A stretch of DNA of 51,844 nucleotides from Lacticaseibacillus zeae DSM 20178 = KCTC 3804 (GCF_000260435.1 NZ_BACQ01000029.1:1-51844); one strand, 5' to 3'; counted from the first letter of the stretch, positions 1-7,621 are shown. A program made the numbers and translations. The notes: a model not told the origin generated them from the sequence alone.

Positions 1-81
1 TAATGCGGGATATAGTTTACGCGAAGCTAGATCCCCTGACCCTCCAAAAATAATGATCACAGCGCGTGATTCTTCTGGCAT
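1..81 (-). CDS. zwf: Glucose-6-phosphate dehydrogenase, N-terminus only (cut by window edge)
   Basis: Reading the minus strand from an ATG at 81 gives 27 codons to the window edge. They contain the dinucleotide-binding signature of glucose-6-phosphate dehydrogenase, IIIFGGSGDLASRKLYPAL. The family oxidises glucose-6-phosphate to 6-phosphogluconolactone with NADP+, feeding the pentose phosphate branch in the cytosol. An AGCAGGGG stretch lies a few bases upstream of the ATG as a plausible ribosome binding site. The preceding nitroreductase gene stops only 18 bases upstream on the same strand, so the two may be cotranscribed. The family call rests on the short but very characteristic GGSGDLA...RKLYPAL motif; the remainder lies outside the window. 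Confidence 0.85.
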   Translation of the reverse strand, partial: MPEESRAVIIIFGGSGDLASRKLYPAL

Positions 82-99
82 GTATACGCCCCTGCTTTC

Positions 100-717
100 T
101 CAAACAGCCTTATGTTGAAATACAACAAAGCGTTCCTCCCGAGGTAAATAAGACTTTTCCCCCGCAGGCGCCTCAATGGATCCGAATGGCATTTCAGCCC
201 GGAGCACCCATTCAGCAGGAACTGCAAAAGCTTCGCGCACTTGCTCATCAATCAAGGGATTATAGTGTTGCAAACTGGCACCGATATTATTCAAAGCAAG
301 CGCGACCCAGACCGCCTGTTGCGCCCCTCCCTGAGCTTGTTCAGCCCAATCTTGAAAGTTGTCGCGGTAAAGTGGATAATCCTTCTCTTCTTGCCTGACT
401 GTTGCACTGTCTTCAAAAAACAAAATGGTTCCAAATGCAGCCTTAAAACTATTTAGTTTCTTCAACGTTGCTTGGTAAGCCTCATCTGATGGAACCTCTG
501 AGCGCAAACGTTCAGCTGTCAGGTCCCATAAGTGTTCGTGATGCTCATCAAAGAGAAAAATCGCCTTCACTGTCTGGCCATTAAAGGCCGTTGGTGATTC
601 AATGATGGCATCTTGCGCTATCTTGACAATATCATTCGTCGGCGTCGTGACCGATCTGCCCAGTTGGTAAATCGACCGCCGTTTTTTTAAAGCAGATACA
701 ATTTGATTGTTAAACAT
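100..717 (-). CDS. Nitroreductase family protein (Frm2/Hbn1/CinD type)
   Basis: A 205-residue FMN-dependent nitroreductase-fold protein. The N-terminal RRSIY (residues 13-17) is the usual FMN-phosphate binding start, followed by SPTAFNGQ and a C-terminal half of the short Frm2/Hbn1 subfamily (PFGSIEAPAGEKSYLPREERF). Members reduce nitroaromatics or quinones with NAD(P)H; the lactococcal relative CinD is copper-induced. The substrate here is unknown. The start is supported by GGAGG seven bases upstream. It is divergent from an HxlR regulator, a common arrangement for redox-sensing control, and ends 18 bases before zwf on the same strand, which could supply NADPH (inference). Confidence 0.88.
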   Translation of the reverse strand: MFNNQIVSALKKRRSIYQLGRSVTTPTNDIVKIAQDAIIESPTAFNGQTVKAIFLFDEHHEHLWDLTAERLRSEVPSDEAYQATLKKLNSFKAAFGTILFFEDSATVRQEEKDYPLYRDNFQDWAEQAQGGAQQAVWVALALNNIGASLQHYNPLIDEQVREAFAVPAEWVLRAEMPFGSIEAPAGEKSYLPREERFVVFQHKAV

Positions 718-894
718 TTTATAACCTCCGTGTGCTTATCCATTCGTTAATGACCTATCCCGGGATCGCAGGGACAAAAGGAAGCGTCTGCCGATAGTCG
801 CTACCGAAGCTGATAATCCGCCAACGATCAATCAGTTTTTTGTCTGACCCCCTGTTGTCCTTGCAAACATTATGATACGATTAGCACTATATTA

Positions 895-917
895 ATGTAA
901 GTGAGAAAAATGTAAGT
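895..917 (+). promoter_or_regulatory. Direct repeat upstream of hxlR-type gene (candidate operator)
   Basis: ATGTAAGTGA and ATGTAAGTCA occur as direct repeats with a 15-bp period just upstream of the HxlR-type gene start, inside the shared intergenic region with the nitroreductase. This is a plausible regulator binding site, but it does not match a consensus I can name. Confidence 0.3.
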
Positions 918-944
918 CATTTTAACTCGAAGGAAGTCCTCTCT

Positions 945-1301
945 ATGGCACGCGAAGTTTATGATTGCGCTGAAGGTTGTCCCGTCCAAAGCACAGTCCA
1001 ATTCATTTCCGGAAAATGGAAGAGCGTCATTTTATATCATCTTTTGAGAGGTGACGCGACACGTTTTAGCACGCTTAATCGCGCGATCCCATCCGTTACC
1101 GAACGAATGTTGGCACTGCAGCTGGCACAACTGGAAGCTGATCATCTTATCGTGAAAAAAATAGGTACCGTTAGTGACAACCGTTCGCTGGAATACAGTT
1201 TAACTTCATTTGGGCGATCCTTAACACCGGTTATCGAAGCCATGGCCGCTTGGGGATCCGCCTTCAACGATCACAAGATTGAGGCAAACGACAACGTCTA
1301 A
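945..1301 (+). CDS. HxlR-family winged-helix transcriptional regulator
   Basis: A 118-residue protein covering essentially one HxlR domain. Cys8 and Cys12 in the DCAEGCP segment precede the hallmark GKWK (23-26) at the start of the winged helix. Family members commonly use an N-terminal cysteine to sense electrophiles or disulfide stress and control a divergent oxidoreductase. The adjacent divergent nitroreductase is the obvious candidate target (inference from position). GAAGGAAG lies eight bases before the ATG. The gene is followed at once by an intrinsic terminator. Confidence 0.9.
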   Translation: MAREVYDCAEGCPVQSTVQFISGKWKSVILYHLLRGDATRFSTLNRAIPSVTERMLALQLAQLEADHLIVKKIGTVSDNRSLEYSLTSFGRSLTPVIEAMAAWGSAFNDHKIEANDNV

Positions 1302-1328
1302 GGGTTTCTGTTGAACCCTTCTTTATTT
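1300..1328 (+). terminator. Rho-independent terminator of the HxlR gene
   Basis: AAGGGTT and AACCCTT arms (1300-1306 and 1314-1320) are followed by CTTTATTT. The stem overlaps the stop codon of the HxlR gene. Confidence 0.7.
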
Positions 1329-1369
1329 CCGTTAATTGAAAACTGACGCAGCAAATCGTCAACACCAAA

Positions 1370-1420
1370 AAGGACGAATGAGATTTCCCACACAATGTGG
1401 AAATCCATTCGTCCTTCATT
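1370..1420. terminator. Long hairpin between convergent genes (bidirectional terminator)
   Basis: AAGGACGAATG and GATTTCC on the left pair with GAAATC and CATTCGTCCTT on the right, with A-rich and T-rich flanks on the two sides. It lies between the HxlR gene and the minus-strand hypothetical gene and probably serves both. Confidence 0.65.
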
Positions 1421-1458
1421 TTGTTTTCGCACAGTCAGTCGCTATGACTCACTCATGC

Positions 1459-1791
1459 TCACTGCGTTTTAATGCCGTGCTGGTCAATCAGTCGGCGCAG
1501 CTTGCTTTGAATTGTCAGCATGGTCATCCTATCTGACTGCTTGAACGCATCGACATAACTAGGTGCGTCGGTGGTGATGGTTGCGACTTGCCGGCCATCG
1601 AGATCGCTAATCATGATCGTATTCCCGTTTAGTTCGGCCGTGAAGTAGCTGCCTTCAAATCCTTCGTCCAGCAGCCACTGTGCCCAGTTTTGAATATTTT
1701 CGGCAATCGCCTGATCAAGCGGCATTTTGTCTTTTAAACTGGCCTGCCGCTTTTTGACTTCTGCCAAGGTCATATATGCTTCGGTTTCCAT
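1459..1791 (-). CDS. Hypothetical protein, 110 aa
   Basis: I do not recognise a family. The protein is soluble and moderately charged, with no membrane segment or signal peptide. It begins with a Lys/Gln-rich helix, followed by a predicted mixed segment (NIQNWAQWLLDEGFEGSYF) and a beta-like stretch (TIMISDLDGRQVATITTD). The ATG at 1791 has only a distant AGAAGG; an ATG at 1773 (protein starting MTLAEVKK) is an alternative start. It stands alone between a bidirectional hairpin and the DUF975 gene on the same strand. Confidence 0.6.
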   Translation of the reverse strand: METEAYMTLAEVKKRQASLKDKMPLDQAIAENIQNWAQWLLDEGFEGSYFTAELNGNTIMISDLDGRQVATITTDAPSYVDAFKQSDRMTMLTIQSKLRRLIDQHGIKTQ

Positions 1792-1812
1792 AATAACAGC
1801 GCCAACCTTCTT

Positions 1813-1880
1813 CTTTTAGCACCACACAATTCCTGACTCCGTCTTCAATCGCTGTCAGTATACCCTGCCTGTGCTAAAAG
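1813..1880. repeat. 10-bp inverted repeat flanking a short intergenic region
   Basis: CTTTTAGCAC (1813-1822) and GTGCTAAAAG (1871-1880) are perfect inverted copies separated by 48 bases, between the DUF975 gene and the small hypothetical gene. The right copy overlaps the end of the DUF975 gene. The role is unknown; the stem could end DUF975 transcription weakly. Confidence 0.35.
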
Positions 1881-2635
1881 TGCACGTCAGAACCATTGCG
1901 ATGCAAGGCCGCCATTTTGTAAGCGCGGCGGTTTTCGTAGTAATTCGCGTGAACCAGCTGCAGATAAGGATTGATGGCCCAGTCGAAGAGATGGAACGTG
2001 GCATTTTCCAGCAAATACCAGCCAATCAGTGAGAGGTACAAGCCCAGTAAATCTCCCTTGAAACCTTTCATGAGGCGCCATGATCCGATCAAAGCCGTGA
2101 TGGACGAAAACCGTTGATCGGCTTCGTGGCCATCCTTAAAGACCCAAAACGCCTGCCGCCATCCTAGTGCTAACATAACTCCGGGAAAGATCAGAAAAGA
2201 GAACCCGATGAGTGTCAGAAAATACATAAAGATCCACAATGAAATGGACCCCCAAAACCATTTACCGTTGAACAAACCTAACACAGCTTGAAGCGGTCGT
2301 ACACGTTCATGGTTGCGGACGAGATCCAGCACCGCAAAGTTAACACCTTGGGCCAACATCGTCACGACAAGGCTTTGAATCGTATTCACCATGCCGCTGT
2401 CATTACTGCTTTGGGCGTAGTAAGCCTGAAAGCCAGTCGGATCGGTGAACATTTTTTCGGCACCGAAGCCTTGCACCACCGCCTGGATCATCAAATAAAC
2501 GGTAATCGTCGCCGCGGCCTGCAACAAGCTCGGCAACAAATACGCCAGCATAAGATCCCGACGATTCGTTCCCGTCTTCAGTTGTTTCTTGGCTGCTTGT
2601 TTCAATTGCGGGAAAGTCATTAAATTTTCTGCCAA
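1874..2635 (-). CDS. DUF975 family integral membrane protein
   Basis: A 253-residue protein with the DUF975 pattern: a basic N-terminal LKQAAKKQLK segment, several hydrophobic spans (about residues 27-50, 82-100, 125-150, 185-205) and the GWRQAFWVFKDG loop before a final conserved region. Function of the family is unknown. The start is TTG at 2635, with GGAGG about ten bases upstream; an ATG six codons in lacks a ribosome binding site. It begins 18 bases after the glycosyltransferase gene, so the two are likely one transcript, which hints at an envelope role (inference). Confidence 0.8.
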   Translation of the reverse strand: MAENLMTFPQLKQAAKKQLKTGTNRRDLMLAYLLPSLLQAAATITVYLMIQAVVQGFGAEKMFTDPTGFQAYYAQSSNDSGMVNTIQSLVVTMLAQGVNFAVLDLVRNHERVRPLQAVLGLFNGKWFWGSISLWIFMYFLTLIGFSFLIFPGVMLALGWRQAFWVFKDGHEADQRFSSITALIGSWRLMKGFKGDLLGLYLSLIGWYLLENATFHLFDWAINPYLQLVHANYYENRRAYKMAALHRNGSDVHF

Positions 2636-2653
2636 AGTCCATGATCCTCCTGA

Positions 2654-3436
2654 TCAATGATCAATTTTAACGGTTTCCTTCTTATTTGCTTTGGCACGGC
2701 GGCGTGCGTGGCGCAAAACGCGATGAATGCGCCATAAAGCATACAGTTGTTGGGGAATCGCACCGAAAACACCCAAGGACTGAGTGGCTGAATCGCGCCG
2801 GACCACATGGTGATAAGCCGGATGGCCGGTATATAGGAAATGGTGCGTTGCCATCACGTAAGTTGCCGTAAATAGTTCGTCTTCCATAATGGACATTTGC
2901 TCGTCGAAGCGCAACTGCAATCGTTCAATAACGTCGCGGCGAAAAACTTTGTTCCATAGATAACCGCGAATATAGCCCACTGGATGCAGCATCTGTCGAA
3001 TCAATCCGTCGCGCGTCAATTGTTTTGCCTTGCGTAACCCCGGTCGCACCGGTCTCGGAGCGGGATCATCCCGGAAAAACGGCATCGCAATGAGATCCCA
3101 TCCTTGATTCATCATTTTAACGGCATGGGCAATAAAGTCCGGCTCATACCAGTCATCGCCATCCATGAATGCCACCAATTCACCACGTGCCTGCGCCAAA
3201 CCGCTATTACGCGCTGCGGAAACGCCTTGGTTCACGGACTTTAAAATGGCATGAATGCGGTTATCCAGCCGGGCAAAATGGCTCACAATCTGCGGTGACC
3301 GATCGTCGGAAGCGTCATCAATCACGATGATCTGTAAATGGGAATAAGTTTGTGCCAAGAGACTCTGCAAGCCATGTGCCACGTATGCCTCAAGGTTATA
3401 AACCGGTACAATAATCGTCACAAGCGGCGTTGTCAT
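2654..3436 (-). CDS. Family 2 glycosyltransferase
   Basis: A 260-residue GT-A fold enzyme. VTIIVPVYN opens the nucleotide-sugar binding domain, IDDASDD (39-45) and MDGDD (91-95) provide the nucleotide and metal-binding acidic residues, and an ED pair in the later MEDELF segment fits the catalytic-base region. GT2 enzymes of this size usually add one sugar to a lipid-linked or wall glycan. The acceptor cannot be read from sequence. There is no C-terminal membrane segment, and the downstream DUF975 membrane protein could provide a membrane partner. GGAGG lies seven bases before the ATG. Confidence 0.88.
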   Translation of the reverse strand: MTTPLVTIIVPVYNLEAYVAHGLQSLLAQTYSHLQIIVIDDASDDRSPQIVSHFARLDNRIHAILKSVNQGVSAARNSGLAQARGELVAFMDGDDWYEPDFIAHAVKMMNQGWDLIAMPFFRDDPAPRPVRPGLRKAKQLTRDGLIRQMLHPVGYIRGYLWNKVFRRDVIERLQLRFDEQMSIMEDELFTATYVMATHHFLYTGHPAYHHVVRRDSATQSLGVFGAIPQQLYALWRIHRVLRHARRRAKANKKETVKIDH

Positions 3437-3519
3437 GACGCCACCTCCTCGTGAATCCGTTGCTGATAGGCTGTTTGCTTAAGTTGAATACGTATCAATC
3501 CTTTTTTGGTAAGTGTTGC

Positions 3520-4278
3520 TCAGCTGCCAACGATAAAATTTGTCTGCGGGGCAAACCAGCGTTTTTGCGGCGCTGATAATTTCTTATCCGTAATCAGCGT
3601 GCTGATCTGACCTAGTTCCAATCCGCGATAAGGCGCTTCAATCTGGAACTTTTCGGTTTCAGACACTACGACCACCTGACGCGCCGATAACGCTGCTGCT
3701 TGTTTAACCTGTGCATCTTCCATATAAGAAAAGTACACGCCGTCTTCGGCAATCGCGGTTGCGCCGATAAACGCGGCATCAAAAGCAATCCGGCGCAAAG
3801 TTTCCAGCATGGTCGGCTCAAAGAAGAACCGCGCGTGGTGGTCAAGCTTGCCGCCAAAAAGATGCAGGTTGACTTGTTCTTCTACTGAAAGGGCAATGGC
3901 ATTATCGAGGCTGTGCGTGTAGACGGTCACCGGATGCCGAATGGACTGTGACAATTTCAAAAGCGTGGTCGAGTCATCAATGAAATAAACGCCGCCCGGT
4001 TTGATCAGCGATAATGCTGCCTTAGCCATTTTCGTCTTTTGGGTCGAAAACCGTTTCAAACGAGCTGAGTAGCTAGGAATACTGTGGCCGAAGTTTAACG
4101 ATACCAAGCCACCACGGGTTCGGCGGGCAATTCCTTGGGCATCCAAAGCCACAATGTCCCGGCGTGCTGTGTCACGAGAAACGCCAACTGCTTTCATAAT
4201 GTCGTCAATACTCAGTTCATTACGGACTGCCAGCAGTCTTTTGATCTCCTCAAAGCGTTTTTCCCGATACATCGCCAC
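3520..4278 (-). CDS. DeoR/GlpR-family sugar-phosphate-responsive regulator
   Basis: A 252-residue repressor-type protein. The N-terminal helix-turn-helix includes VSRDTARRDIVALD followed by the RRTRGG wing, and the C-terminal DeoRC sensor domain has the expected IDDSTT phosphate-binding segment and VVVSETEKF. Members bind a phosphorylated sugar and repress catabolic or transport genes. No sugar operon lies beside it here, so its regulon is unknown. The start is GTG at 4278, with GGAGG eight bases upstream; an ATG two codons later is the alternative. A TATAAT-like -10 lies at 4308-4313 on the minus strand. Confidence 0.85.
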   Translation of the reverse strand: MAMYREKRFEEIKRLLAVRNELSIDDIMKAVGVSRDTARRDIVALDAQGIARRTRGGLVSLNFGHSIPSYSARLKRFSTQKTKMAKAALSLIKPGGVYFIDDSTTLLKLSQSIRHPVTVYTHSLDNAIALSVEEQVNLHLFGGKLDHHARFFFEPTMLETLRRIAFDAAFIGATAIAEDGVYFSYMEDAQVKQAAALSARQVVVVSETEKFQIEAPYRGLELGQISTLITDKKLSAPQKRWFAPQTNFIVGS

Positions 4279-4754
4279 CGCACAAACCTCCCTACTTGTC
4301 TCGCCTTATTATACCTGATTCTTGAAAACCGCGTTTATGGAAGAACATTTATTGTCCAATTTTCGATTTCAACAAGTGGATAATCCGCAATTTGGTCTTG
4401 ACCACCCTCGGTAACGACCCACAATTCTGACTTTTTAGCCGTAAAATTAGCATATCATTTCCTGATCGCTAAAAGTTTAGGCTCCCATAAATTTTGGAAA
4501 AATTCACAAATTGTGGTAGAAAATGTCCGCAAATCACAGAATCTTCAAGGGTTGAACCCACTTTTTCAAAAAATGTTCAGTGATTGTTACGAAAAAATTT
4601 AACATTCGTTTTGTTACGTCAGCGTAACAATATTACCAATTTAGCTATTTTTGTAATGATGCTGGTATTTTATTGACACACCACACCTATATACTTCGTT
4701 TGTGTTCTCGGGGGAACAAAACGACGGCTATTCAAAATATAGGAGTGAATTTTT
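4279..4754. other. 476-bp intergenic region between divergent genes
   Basis: This AT-rich stretch holds a minus-strand TATAAT-like -10 for the DeoR gene (4308-4313), a small GGGTT/AACCC hairpin near 4549-4560, the WalR-like palindrome at 4611-4630, a TTGACA at 4673-4678, and the AGGAGTG ribosome binding site at 4741-4747. The TTGACA has no well-spaced -10, so the promoter of the 3D-domain gene is not assigned with confidence. Confidence 0.5.
4611..4630. promoter_or_regulatory. Palindrome matching a WalR-type box
   Basis: TTGTTACG and CGTAACAA arms flank TCAG. Read as hexamers with a 5-bp spacer this is TGTTAC-N5-CGTAAC, one mismatch from the TGTWAH-N5-TGTWAH consensus of the essential wall regulator WalR. 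It lies upstream of a secreted wall-associated protein gene, a typical WalR target. Binding is inferred only. Confidence 0.4.
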
Positions 4755-5486
4755 ATCTTTACTAAGCAAATTAAATTATCGATCATTACGTTACTCAGCG
4801 TGGCACCTTTGTTAGGAATGGCAAGCAATCATTCGCAAAAGGTTGAAGCGATTGCCGATCATGCCACATCTGATAGTGACAACAGTAAAGTCAGTGCCAA
4901 GTCAATTGTGTTAAGCAATGAGGCTAAGGTTGAACAGGCGAATGCATATTCACTGATCAATCCTAAGAATGAAAATACCATCACAGTCGGCACAAATGAT
5001 ATTGCCGAAGCAGCACATCAGATTGCTGATCAAAAAGCGGCTGCTGCCAAGGCTGCCGAAGAACAAGCCGCTGCCGAAAAAGCAGCTGCAGATCAGGCAG
5101 CTGCCGAAAAAGCAGCGCAAGAGCAACAAGCTCAGGCACAGGCAGCGCAAAATGCTGCTAACGCTGCGGCGGCAAGTGCAGCACCAACGAGCACTGCACA
5201 AACAACCCAGACAACAACCAACAAGGGAACCTTTAAGTTGAGCTTCTACGATCCCGCAGTCCTCGGCTCAAACATGGGATACGATGGCGTTGCAGCCAAT
5301 CTCTCGGTCTTCCCTAAAGGCACACGTCTGAAGATCACCTTGTCTGATGGTACAGTTTGGTATCGGACCGTCAATGACACCGGTAGTTTTGCGGCGGGCA
5401 ACCCTAACCAACTGGATGTCGCGATGCCTAACTCCCAGATTCCTTCAGCAGGTGTGATGTCAGCAACCGTTGAAGTTGTTGGCTAA
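4755..5486 (+). CDS. Secreted 3D-domain (Mlc/RlpA-like) cell-wall protein, apparent ATC start
   Basis: The frame encodes a signal peptide (FTKQIKLSIITLL followed by SVAPLLGMA), an Ala/Lys/Glu/Gln coiled-coil stalk (about residues 95-150), a Ser/Thr/Gln linker, and a C-terminal domain of about 80 residues with the 3D-domain pattern: LSVFPKGTRLKI, VNDTGSF and LDVAMPN. That fold occurs in lytic transglycosylase-like and resuscitation-promoting proteins. Upstream of the GTG at 4800 the frame stays open and encodes the charged start of the signal peptide back to a stop at 4746. AGGAGTG at 4741-4747 is seven bases from an ATC at 4755; no ATG, GTG or TTG lies between. Either ATC is used, the mature gene carries an ATG-to-ATC change, or a truncated form starts at GTG 4800 without a ribosome binding site. 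Confidence 0.75.
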   Translation: MFTKQIKLSIITLLSVAPLLGMASNHSQKVEAIADHATSDSDNSKVSAKSIVLSNEAKVEQANAYSLINPKNENTITVGTNDIAEAAHQIADQKAAAAKAAEEQAAAEKAAADQAAAEKAAQEQQAQAQAAQNAANAAAASAAPTSTAQTTQTTTNKGTFKLSFYDPAVLGSNMGYDGVAANLSVFPKGTRLKITLSDGTVWYRTVNDTGSFAAGNPNQLDVAMPNSQIPSAGVMSATVEVVG

Positions 5487-5501
5487 TTCATCAGTTCGGT
5501 A

Positions 5502-5534
5502 AACCTCCTCACAAACCTGAGGAGGTTTTTTTAT
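5502..5534 (+). terminator. Rho-independent terminator of the 3D-domain gene
   Basis: Perfect AAACCTCCTC and GAGGAGGTTT arms (5502-5511, 5520-5529) are followed by a run of T. Confidence 0.88.
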
Positions 5535-5587
5535 GCCTTCCAAAAAGTCACTCCCATACATTTCTTACGATTTTAAAATTAAAATTC

Positions 5588-5615
5588 TTGACATTCACCG
5601 ATTTCTTTGTAAAAT
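5588..5615 (+). promoter_or_regulatory. Promoter of the T-box/brnQ transcript
   Basis: TTGACA at 5588-5593 and TAAAAT at 5610-5615 are separated by 16 bp, placing transcription start near 5622, just before the T-box leader. Confidence 0.75.
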
Positions 5616-5621
5616 AAGTTT

Positions 5622-5908
5622 CAATTCAACAAATGTTCAAAAACGATGAGTAGAAGAGTACCTAGGTTGTCAGTGTCAGCGAGTCTCGGTTGGTGGGAAG
5701 AGACCTCTGATTGCCTGGTGGAAAGTAGTCTACGAGTTGCCATTGCGACTTCGGGAGTAATGGCTGGGATTGCGCCCATTACAGCAATCGCGTATCGCCG
5801 GGAATCCGGCCGTACGCGGCGAGGCCGCTGACGGTGACGTTGGTGGTAAAGTAAGGTGGTACAGCGTGATCCGCGCCCTTAACAGTTCTGACTGTTAAGG
5901 GCTTTTTT
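5622..5908 (+). promoter_or_regulatory. T-box riboswitch leader of brnQ
   Basis: The 290-nt leader has T-box features in order: a GATGAGTAGAAGAGTA stem I base near 5645, a GTTGGTGGGAAGAGAC segment typical of the AG-bulge and distal loop region near 5690-5706, a specifier-loop region near 5722-5740, and the T-box hallmark AAGGTGGTACAGCG at 5853-5866, which can pair with an uncharged tRNA acceptor end. It ends in a terminator at 5875-5908 that competes with the antiterminator. The downstream gene is a branched-chain amino acid carrier, so a Val, Leu or Ile tRNA is expected. The codon was not assigned with confidence; GUA/GUC or CUA in the specifier region are candidates. Confidence 0.9.
5875..5908 (+). 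terminator. T-box-controlled terminator
   Basis: GCCCTTAACAG (5875-5885) and CTGTTAAGGGC (5892-5902) form a perfect 11-bp stem followed by six T. The left arm overlaps the segment after the T-box motif, as expected for alternative antiterminator pairing. Confidence 0.9.
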
Positions 5909-5912
5909 GATG

Positions 5913-5978
5913 TGAGCGTGAGCCGGCGCGTTTAGAAGCCGGAGTGTAAGGAGATTTCTGCGACTGCGAACGCGTTAT
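5913..5978 (+). repeat. Short copy of the intergenic palindromic repeat (GAGCGTGAGC family)
   Basis: Starts GAGCGTGAGCCGGCGCG and ends TGCGACTGCGAACGCGTTAT. Compared with the full copies at 15881, 18660 and 45971 it lacks the internal hairpin. It sits in the brnQ leader, between the T-box terminator and the coding region. Confidence 0.8.
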
Positions 5979-6063
5979 GGGCAATGCGCTACATGCCCGC
6001 CTCAATAAGCTTCTTGCAGTCAGTGTCGCGATTGCAATCGTTTATAAAATGGAGGGATTCTCA

Positions 6064-7443
6064 ATGTCAACACAACCCAAACTTACCAAACGCCAGTACC
6101 TTACCCTTGGCTCCCTGTTGTTCGGGATGTTCTTTGGAGCCGGAAATCTGATTTTCCCGATTCACATGGGCCAGCTAGCCGGAAGTGCCTGGCTGCCTGC
6201 CGCCATTGGCTTTTTATTATCAGCGGTGTTACTGCCGCTCCTGTCCATCATGGCCATCAGCCTCACTCGTGCGAGTAGTATGTATGATCTAGCTCGTCCG
6301 GCAGGTCATGGATTCGCCTTGTTCTTCCTGCTTGCGACTCACGCCAGCCTTGGCTTACTCATCGCCTCGCCGCGGACGGCCACAGTCACTTATGCGATCG
6401 GGATTTCACCTTTTTTAGGAAAGGCGCAGCAGCAAATCGGCTTACTGATCTTTTCGTTCATTTTCTTCCTGGCAACTTTTCTTCTTGCCCGGAATGAAAG
6501 CAAAATTACCACCTATATCGGCAAACTGCTAAATCCGCTTTTTCTGATTTTACTAGCCTTCATTTTCTTCTGGGCACTTTTGATCAAAGGTGACATTCGG
6601 ACCATTAGCTTTACCGGTAACGCCAACTTAATCAGTGGCAATCTCGTTAACGGCTTTTTGCAGGGTTACAACACGATGGATGCTTTAGCGGGCTTAGGCT
6701 TTGGGGTGACGATTATTACCGCCCTTAAACTCATGGGGCTGCATCGCGCTTCCAGTCGGGCCAAAGCGGTTGCGAAAGTGGGTTCTTTGGCAATGGGGCT
6801 CGAGGCGATCATCTACCTGCTACTCATCATGTTAGGCGCCATCAGCCTGGGTTTTGCTAAATTAACCGCAAATGGCGGCACCGCCTTTAATCAGATCATG
6901 ACCCATTATACAGGACTCATCGGAACCGCCTTGCTTGGTGCCATGACGTTACTGGCCTGTCTGACAACCGCGATCGGCTTGGTTACTTCCTTCTCCCAGG
7001 ATCTTGGTCACCGCTTCCCGAAGCTGGGTTACCATTTCTTCTTACCGATCACGACAATCGGGGCGTTTTTCATCGCCAATTTCGGACTGGATCAGATTAT
7101 CGCCTACTCCACGCCGATTTTGATGCTGCTTTATCCATTGGCCATTGCCTTGATCATGTTAGGGCTGCTTCATCCGTGGATCGGCAAGAATACCCGCATC
7201 TATAAGACCACCATCGCCTTTACCATGATTCCGGCCTTACTCGATGCCATTCACGCGCTGCCTGCCGGTTTGGCGCAATTGCCTTTCTTTGCCGCAATTC
7301 AACATTTTGCTTCAACCTTCATCCCCTTGTTTGGCATTGGCATGGACTTTGTACCATTCCTCCTCATCGGGTTTATCTGCGGCTTCATTGCTGCCAAGTT
7401 TAGCGGGGCAAAATTGGCACCTGACCTGCCTGATCCAGACTAA
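6064..7443 (+). CDS. brnQ: Branched-chain amino acid:cation symporter BrnQ
   Basis: A 459-residue membrane carrier of the LIVCS family that imports Leu, Ile and Val with a cation. The N-terminus LTLGSLLFGMFFGAGNLIFP is the family signature, and about 12 hydrophobic spans follow. The open frame extends upstream to an ATG at 5977, but that part is translated repeat sequence. The ATG at 6064 has GGAGGG seven bases upstream and gives the usual start and length. Expression should depend on the T-box leader: uncharged branched-chain tRNA would permit read-through. A long hairpin terminator follows. Confidence 0.93.
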   Translation: MSTQPKLTKRQYLTLGSLLFGMFFGAGNLIFPIHMGQLAGSAWLPAAIGFLLSAVLLPLLSIMAISLTRASSMYDLARPAGHGFALFFLLATHASLGLLIASPRTATVTYAIGISPFLGKAQQQIGLLIFSFIFFLATFLLARNESKITTYIGKLLNPLFLILLAFIFFWALLIKGDIRTISFTGNANLISGNLVNGFLQGYNTMDALAGLGFGVTIITALKLMGLHRASSRAKAVAKVGSLAMGLEAIIYLLLIMLGAISLGFAKLTANGGTAFNQIMTHYTGLIGTALLGAMTLLACLTTAIGLVTSFSQDLGHRFPKLGYHFFLPITTIGAFFIANFGLDQIIAYSTPILMLLYPLAIALIMLGLLHPWIGKNTRIYKTTIAFTMIPALLDAIHALPAGLAQLPFFAAIQHFASTFIPLFGIGMDFVPFLLIGFICGFIAAKFSGAKLAPDLPDPD

Positions 7444-7522
7444 CCTTGCTTTATATGAACCAAAGGAGTGTAAAAGGGACGATGCTTGCCGCGCTGGCTT
7501 GCCCGCCTCGATGCAGAAACAA

Positions 7523-7582
7523 AAAGGCGAAAGAATTCTCGCCATCGCAAACTGCGATTTGAGAATTCTTTCGTCTTTTTTC
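7523..7582. terminator. Long bidirectional hairpin terminator
   Basis: GCGAAAGAATTCTC (7527-7540) pairs with GAGAATTCTTTCGT (7561-7574), with an inner ATCGCA/TGCGAT stem in the loop and T-runs after it. It separates brnQ (plus) from the convergent LCP gene (minus). Confidence 0.85.
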
Positions 7583-7621
7583 GGTTATGCCTAGGTTTGA
7601 GGCACTAAATATCTCAGAACA

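Noticed and set aside
4673-4695. Promoter TTGACA...TATACT before the 3D-domain gene
   Set aside because: The spacing is only 11 bp, unsuitable for sigma-A; the true promoter was not assigned.
5025-5160. Repetitive GCTGCCGAAAAAGCA-like units in the 3D-domain gene
   Set aside because: They encode an Ala/Glu/Lys coiled-coil stalk in frame, so this is protein low complexity rather than a DNA repeat element or CRISPR.
5646-5831. 61-codon open frame inside the brnQ leader
   Set aside because: It covers the conserved T-box stems, which explain the sequence; no ribosome binding site.
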